64,000 bases of DNA from Bacteroidales bacterium KHT7. GTDB lineage: Bacteria; Bacteroidota; Bacteroidia; Bacteroidales; Bacteroidaceae. The translations under genes and the position numbers were made by a program. The notes under the pieces are model-generated. The model did not search any database and was not told the origin of the DNA. It saw only the letters and a list, made by a program, of their open reading frames with translations. Where the stretch lies: assembly GCA_900102385.1 (NCBI GenBank), contig FNBQ01000017.1, forward strand, positions 12,415 through 76,414, in the 5' to 3' direction. Positions 59,941 through 64,000 of this stretch are shown in pieces. Position 1 is the first letter of the stretch; each line of letters starts with the position of its first letter.

Positions 59941-60195
59941 ATGTCGGCTCGGTTTTGATTCAGTAATATTCATTATCCTTGATAAGGAAAAAACGGACTT
60001 TTTGCTGGCTTTGGTGCGGCTTGCCTGCCCGAACCTTCTCCGTATCTTTCCTCTATCTTGCTTTTGTGTTGAATCTACCTTGCTGTGATTTTTCAGTTTT
60101 CAACTCTTTGCTTGTCCAATTTCATTGAACATTGTTAATTTTAAATTTTCAACTTTCAAGTTCTCTCCATCATATTTTTATGATTACTGCGGCAG

Positions 60196-60222
60196 AAGTC
60201 ATTTTTTTTGTCTAATTTTGCA
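60196..60222 (+). promoter_or_regulatory. -7 element of fabG within a repeated promoter block
   Basis: AAGTCATTTTTTTTGTCTA is identical to the block at 29181-29199, followed by a -7 box TAATTTTG at 60213-60220. It is 77 bases before the fabG ATG. Confidence 0.55.
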
Positions 60223-60296
60223 ACGGCTTATTGACTTGCCCCGAAACGGTGTTTGCCGGCGGCAGGTATATTGGATTAAAACAAAACGAAAGAAGT

Positions 60297-61028
60297 ATGA
60301 AATATGCGCTTGTTACAGGTGCTTCGCGGGGATTGGGCAGAGCCATCGCCATGAAGGTTGCGAGCATGAACATTCCTGTAATAATCAACTATCAGAATAA
60401 CGAGGAGGCTGCACAGCAGACTTTGGATGACATTGTTAAGAACGGCGGAAACGCAGAGTTGATGAGGTTTAATGTTGCTGTAAAGGACGAAGTTCAGACT
60501 GCGCTGAATGCGTGGGAGGCTGCACACCCCGACGATTATATTGCCTATCTGGTAAATAATGCAGGTGTGCGACGCGACAACGTGCTGTTTATGATGCCCG
60601 ACAAGGACTGGCACGATGTTGTTGACACCACTCTTACCGGATTCTATAATGTAACACAGAGCGTTATCGTAAAGATGATGATGCGCAAGCACGGCGGAAA
60701 AATCGTGAACATGGCGTCGCTTTCGGGCATTAAGGGAATGGCTGGTCAGACAAACTACAGCGCGGCAAAGGCGGCTCTGATTGGTGCCACTAAGGCTTTG
60801 GCGCAAGAGGTGGCGGTGCGCGGTGTTACGGTAAATGCTGTAGCTCCGGGTTTCATCGAGACCGATATGACCAAGGAACTCCCTGTTGACGAACTGAAGA
60901 AGATGGTTCCGATGAACCGTTTCGGAAAGCCAGAAGAGGTTGCCGAGCTTGTTGCCTTCCTGCTTTCTGATGCGGCAAGTTACATCACCGGCGAGGTCAT
61001 CTCGATAAACGGTGGTCTTTATACCTAA
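60297..61028 (+). CDS. fabG: 3-oxoacyl-ACP reductase (FabG-like)
   Basis: A 243-residue short-chain dehydrogenase. NADP motif TGASRGLG near the N-terminus, NNAG, and the catalytic Ser-Tyr-Lys set in MASLSG and YSAAKAALIGATKAL; C-terminal GKPEEVAELVAFLLSDAASY and ITGEVISINGG. Reduces beta-ketoacyl-ACP. Because a ketosynthase and a methyltransferase follow, it is probably the reductase of a polyene-type pathway and not the housekeeping FabG. The ATG at 60297 begins the Rossmann fold. Confidence 0.9.
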   Translation: MKYALVTGASRGLGRAIAMKVASMNIPVIINYQNNEEAAQQTLDDIVKNGGNAELMRFNVAVKDEVQTALNAWEAAHPDDYIAYLVNNAGVRRDNVLFMMPDKDWHDVVDTTLTGFYNVTQSVIVKMMMRKHGGKIVNMASLSGIKGMAGQTNYSAAKAALIGATKALAQEVAVRGVTVNAVAPGFIETDMTKELPVDELKKMVPMNRFGKPEEVAELVAFLLSDAASYITGEVISINGGLYT

Positions 61029-61041
61029 TGTGAGAATTGAA

Positions 61042-61929
61042 ATGAGGATTGTACTGCTATCTTTGTTGCTGTTTATAAGCACTTTTGCCTACTCGCAAAG
61101 CAAACGGGTTGTGGTTGCGCTTAAAAGTGGAACTACGGTTGTTGGCGAGTTGAAGGAAATGGTAGTCGGCGACCATGTAACAATGGTTGTTGGCGGGATA
61201 GAGAGTGTCATTCCTTTCTCGCAGATTGCTTCGGTAGATGATTCGAAATCACTTGAGGTTCAGTCTAAGGATAATGGTACTAATAGGGTTGATGAATCAG
61301 ACTTGTTTAAGACATGGGTTCTTGACGATGGAGATTATCCTGAGTCTTTCGAGATAGATGTGTGTGGACAGAAGATAACGATGCTTTTAGTGCGTGGCGG
61401 TGAGTTTTATATGGGCTTTGACGGAAGGCACAGCATGACAATGAACAGCGAGCCTGTTCATAAAGTAAGATTGTCGTCATTCTATATAAGTAAGGATCTG
61501 CTGAGTCGTAATACGGAAATCCTTTTGACTGGCAAGAAAACTTCCAAAACAAGTATTCTTCCTTATGAAACATCGAAATGGGAAAAGGCAGAACAACTGA
61601 TTTCTTCAATATCTGGAAAATTTGACATGCCATACAGACTGCCTACAGAGGCTGAATGGGAGTATGCAGCATTGCTGTTGAAAGATAAATGTTTTTCTTC
61701 TATTGAAAAAAGCAGTGAGTGGTGTTCTGATTTCTACTATAAGGAATATCCAAAAGTAGAACTAATGAATCCGAAAGGTCCTTCAATAGGATCGACTCAT
61801 GTTGCACGTTCTTATAATTTGGGATTTGGTCTTAAGGATCGTAATGCTTTAAGGCATATATATAATGTTGATTATAAACCGTCTGGAAGTTGCGTAAGAA
61901 TTGCAATAAGCGCAGATAAAATAAAGTAA
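61042..61929 (+). CDS. Secreted SUMF1/FGE-like domain protein
   Basis: A 295-residue exported protein. Signal peptide IVLLSLLLFISTFAYSQ, then about 70 residues including a small beta domain (VVVALKSGTTVVGELKEM, VVGGIESVIPFSQIASV). Residues about 110-290 follow the SUMF1 pattern: MLLVRGGEFYMGFDG, EPVHKVRLSSFYISKDL, YRLPTEAEWEYAALL, SEWCSDFY, and C-terminal GSCVRIAI in place of the usual GFRVV. The formylglycine-generating cysteines cannot be confirmed, so an adaptor or structural role is more likely than enzyme activity. It lies 13 bases after fabG and ends right at the ketosynthase start. Confidence 0.75.
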   Translation: MRIVLLSLLLFISTFAYSQSKRVVVALKSGTTVVGELKEMVVGDHVTMVVGGIESVIPFSQIASVDDSKSLEVQSKDNGTNRVDESDLFKTWVLDDGDYPESFEIDVCGQKITMLLVRGGEFYMGFDGRHSMTMNSEPVHKVRLSSFYISKDLLSRNTEILLTGKKTSKTSILPYETSKWEKAEQLISSISGKFDMPYRLPTEAEWEYAALLLKDKCFSSIEKSSEWCSDFYYKEYPKVELMNPKGPSIGSTHVARSYNLGFGLKDRNALRHIYNVDYKPSGSCVRIAISADKIK

Positions 61930-63150
61930 ATGAGAAGAGTAGTTATTACAGGCATGGGAATATGGTCGTGCCTTGGATATAATGTAGAGGAAGTGAGACA
62001 GAGCCTTTACGAAGGCAAATCGGGCATCGGCCTTGAGCCTGAACGTCTCGACTACGGATATCAGTCGGGCCTGACCGGCATTGTCAAACTTCCGCAGCTC
62101 AAGGGCGTGATTGACCGCCGTTTGCGCCGCGGATTCTCCGAAGAGGCGGAATTCGCCTTCATGGCAAGCAAGGAAGCCTTCGAAATGGCTAACATCAGCG
62201 ATGAGTATCTGCTAAACAACGAGGTCGGCTGCATCTTCGGCAACGACTCGTCGGCAAAGCCGGTTATTGAGGCGTCGAAGATTATGGACGAGAAGCGCGA
62301 CACCGAACTACTGGGACAGAACTTCATCTTTCAGGCAATGAACTCTACGGTTAACATGAACATGAGCACCGTGTTCCACCTGAAGGGCGTGAACTTCTCG
62401 ATAAGTGCGGCGTGTGCCAGCGGAAGTCATTCCATCGGCATTGGTTACATGCTTATAAAGCAGGGCTTACAAGACATGATTCTGTGCGGTGGAGCGCAGG
62501 AAATAAATTTCTACTCAATGGCATCGTTCGATGCTCTCGGAGCTTTCTCGAAGAAGATGGACGAGCCAACAAAGGCATCGCGCCCGTTCGACCGCGACCG
62601 CGACGGACTGATTCCGAGCGGAGGAGCGGCGGCTCTCGTTCTGGAGGAATACGAACATGCCGTGGCTCGCGGAGCAACAATCCTTGCCGAGGTTTCGGGC
62701 TACGGATTCTCGTCTAACGGAACGGCTGTAATCAGTCAGCCGAGCGACGAAGGATGCGTTATTGCCATGCAGCGCGCCATGAACGATGCAGGCATCTCTG
62801 CCGACGACGTCGACTATATTAACGCCCACGCAACAAGCACGCATCTGGGAGACATGTACGAGGCTATCGCCCTGAACCGTCTGTTCAACGGCAAGCACGC
62901 CCTCATCAGTTCGACAAAGGGCATGACTGGCCACGAATGTTGGATGGCAGGCGCAAGCGAGATTGTATATTCAACCCTTATGATGCAGAACAGTTTTGTT
63001 GCTCCAAACATAAATCTCGAAAACAGAGACGAATATTCAGAACCTTTGAATCTTGCCGACAAGACTGTCGAGACCGAGGTGAACACCGTTCTGAGCAATT
63101 CATTCGGCTTTGGCGGAACAAACTCGGCTCTGGTTATAAAGAAAGTATAG
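61930..63150 (+). CDS. Beta-ketoacyl-ACP synthase (KAS II/FabF-like)
   Basis: A 406-residue condensing enzyme. Nucleophile Cys 162 in ISAACASGSHS, first His in YINAHATSTHLGD, second His in TKGMTGHECWMAGA, and the end NSFGFGGTNSALV. The usual GHxxGAAG after the second His is changed to GHECWMAGA, a deviation from housekeeping FabF. Starts at the base after the SUMF1 gene stop, so they are co-translated. Grouped with fabG and a methyltransferase, it resembles the ketosynthase of aryl-polyene clusters of Bacteroidetes. Confidence 0.92.
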   Translation: MRRVVITGMGIWSCLGYNVEEVRQSLYEGKSGIGLEPERLDYGYQSGLTGIVKLPQLKGVIDRRLRRGFSEEAEFAFMASKEAFEMANISDEYLLNNEVGCIFGNDSSAKPVIEASKIMDEKRDTELLGQNFIFQAMNSTVNMNMSTVFHLKGVNFSISAACASGSHSIGIGYMLIKQGLQDMILCGGAQEINFYSMASFDALGAFSKKMDEPTKASRPFDRDRDGLIPSGGAAALVLEEYEHAVARGATILAEVSGYGFSSNGTAVISQPSDEGCVIAMQRAMNDAGISADDVDYINAHATSTHLGDMYEAIALNRLFNGKHALISSTKGMTGHECWMAGASEIVYSTLMMQNSFVAPNINLENRDEYSEPLNLADKTVETEVNTVLSNSFGFGGTNSALVIKKV

Positions 63151-63193
63151 AAATTACCAATTTAAAATACAAATAAATTAAATTACAAAGACT

Positions 63194-63754
63194 ATGAAGA
63201 AACTTTTGTTTTTGATGGTTGCATTGTTCTCTACAGTAACAATGTGTGCAAAGGATGATGTGAGATACAAGAGTGGCTCACTTTCAGAGATTAAGGCTGC
63301 TGGCAGCTCAAAGGTATTTGTTGTATGGGATTACACAGGCTCTACTTTGGAAGGAAAGCCTGTTGCCGAGTTCCTGAAAGAAAAGGGCTCAGACTGGGAG
63401 CAGGCATATCCGGGAGAACTTGCCGAGGCAGAGGCTGAATTTGCCAAGACCGTAAACGAAAGTAAATTTGTGAAAGTTACAACAAACAAGACTGAGGCTC
63501 AGTATATTATCACAATTAAAGTGAAAGATTTTCACTATGGTAGCACCGCTGCTTCTGTTTTGGTAGGCTTTGGCGCAGGTGATGCACACCTTGATGGCAC
63601 TATGGAGTTTACTAAGAGTGGCAGCACAGAAAAACTTGCAGTTCTTGATGTTGATGGCGTTCCTGGCTGTGGCTACGGCAACGAGCGTCGTCGCAGAAAT
63701 ACATACGAGGAGCTTGGAGAGTGGGTTGTTAAACTTATCAAGAAGGCAAAGTAA
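63194..63754 (+). CDS. Hypothetical secreted protein
   Basis: A 186-residue protein with signal peptide LLFLMVALFSTVTMCA and a compact alpha/beta body (VFVVWDYTGSTLEGKPVAEF, FVKVTTNKTEAQYIITIKVK, ASVLVGFGAGDAHLDG). The alternating strand that begins with AQYIITIKVKDF and the glycine-rich hairpin suggest a small periplasmic lipid- or polymer-associated fold, but no family is recognised. It is inside the polyene-like gene run, 43 bases after the ketosynthase and 25 before the methyltransferase. Confidence 0.7.
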   Translation: MKKLLFLMVALFSTVTMCAKDDVRYKSGSLSEIKAAGSSKVFVVWDYTGSTLEGKPVAEFLKEKGSDWEQAYPGELAEAEAEFAKTVNESKFVKVTTNKTEAQYIITIKVKDFHYGSTAASVLVGFGAGDAHLDGTMEFTKSGSTEKLAVLDVDGVPGCGYGNERRRRNTYEELGEWVVKLIKKAK

Positions 63755-63779
63755 TCAGTAATTATCCTCATTCGTAATA

Positions 63780-64000
63780 ATGAATTTAACTCCTTCATTA
63801 AAGAAGAAATATACTTCTGAACAGTTCTCGGCAAGAGACGCTCAGCGTCTGGCTGAGTTCATTGCTTGGGGGCCTGTTGTGTTTCAGGCATCGCGACTGA
63901 TGATTAAGTTCGGCATCTTGGAACACATCAGAAACAGCGACAACGGTCTGACCGAGGACGAGGTGGTTGAAAAGACTGGTCTGTCTAAGTATGCGGTGAA
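63780..64000 (+). CDS. SAM-dependent methyltransferase, N-terminal part (runs off the window)
   Basis: The first 73 residues of a longer protein; the frame is open to the window end. It contains a winged-helix dimerisation domain as found ahead of plant-type O-methyltransferase cores: QRLAEFIAWGPVVFQASRLM, IKFGILEHIRNSDNGLTEDE and VVEKTGLSKYAV. The SAM-binding core lies beyond the window. Such a methyltransferase beside a ketosynthase and reductase is typical of aryl-polyene or related pigment clusters. Confidence 0.7.
   Translation, partial: MNLTPSLKKKYTSEQFSARDAQRLAEFIAWGPVVFQASRLMIKFGILEHIRNSDNGLTEDEVVEKTGLSKYAV

Overview
The window is a chromosomal segment of a Bacteroidota bacterium of the order Bacteroidales, most likely Prevotellaceae. 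Three things support this. Many genes follow the phylum-specific promoter form TTTG-N19-TAnnTTTG. Secreted carbohydrate enzymes and TonB-dependent receptors are abundant. The gene orders thrS-infC-rpmI-rplT and TPP riboswitch-TonB receptor-PnuC-family transporter are both typical of the group. There is no sign of a prophage or plasmid.

Layout, left to right. 1-4 kb: REP-like palindromes, a REP-associated tyrosine transposase and a type I restriction subunit HsdR. 4-12.3 kb (minus strand): a flavodoxin-like protein, then a run reading ytxH-like, holin-like, small protein, fbp, metF, metH. 12.4-16.3 kb: SPOR lipoprotein, ruvX, def and a long TPR protein. 16.3-20.2 kb: thrS, infC, rpmI, rplT, and an independently transcribed structured RNA that fits Bacteroidales-1/6S RNA. 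20.2-30.5 kb: carbohydrate enzymes (GH3 with PA14, PL1 pectate lyase, a pectinesterase-like beta-helix protein, a DUF4861-like protein) plus a candidate small RNA. 30.6-38.7 kb: tRNA-Ser(UGA), an acyltransferase split at an 11-G tract, an AraC regulator, a beta-propeller/DUF362 fusion protein, a TonB receptor and a frameshifted BRO/DinD gene. 38.7-49 kb: two beta-barrel proteins, GH31, valS, a MATE exporter and a DASS transporter. 49.3-50.3 kb: a four-repeat CRISPR array without cas genes and a SprT-like gene broken at its HExxH motif. 50.5-56.1 kb: a TlpA-like thioredoxin protein and a TPP-riboswitch operon (TonB receptor, PnuT-like transporter). 56.2-60 kb: a lipoprotein and the divergent uxaB/uxaC pair. 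60.3 kb to the end: fabG, a SUMF1-domain protein, a ketosynthase, a secreted protein and the start of a methyltransferase, resembling one edge of an aryl-polyene-type biosynthetic cluster.

How the genes fit together. PL1, the pectinesterase-like protein and the DUF4861-like protein could attack pectin outside the cytoplasm, and UxaC plus UxaB would carry the released uronates into central metabolism. No SusC/SusD pair is visible. Thiamine uptake is controlled by the TPP riboswitch. metF and metH form the methyl branch of methionine synthesis.

The most interesting items are the G-tract acyltransferase (a probable phase-variable switch), the overlapping mirror-image uxaB/uxaC promoters, the orphan CRISPR array, the beta-propeller/DUF362 fusion, the pectinesterase-like protein without recognisable catalytic aspartates, the small RNA candidate near 29 kb, and the polyene-type cluster at the right edge. 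All readings were made by eye from the sequence; no homology search was run.
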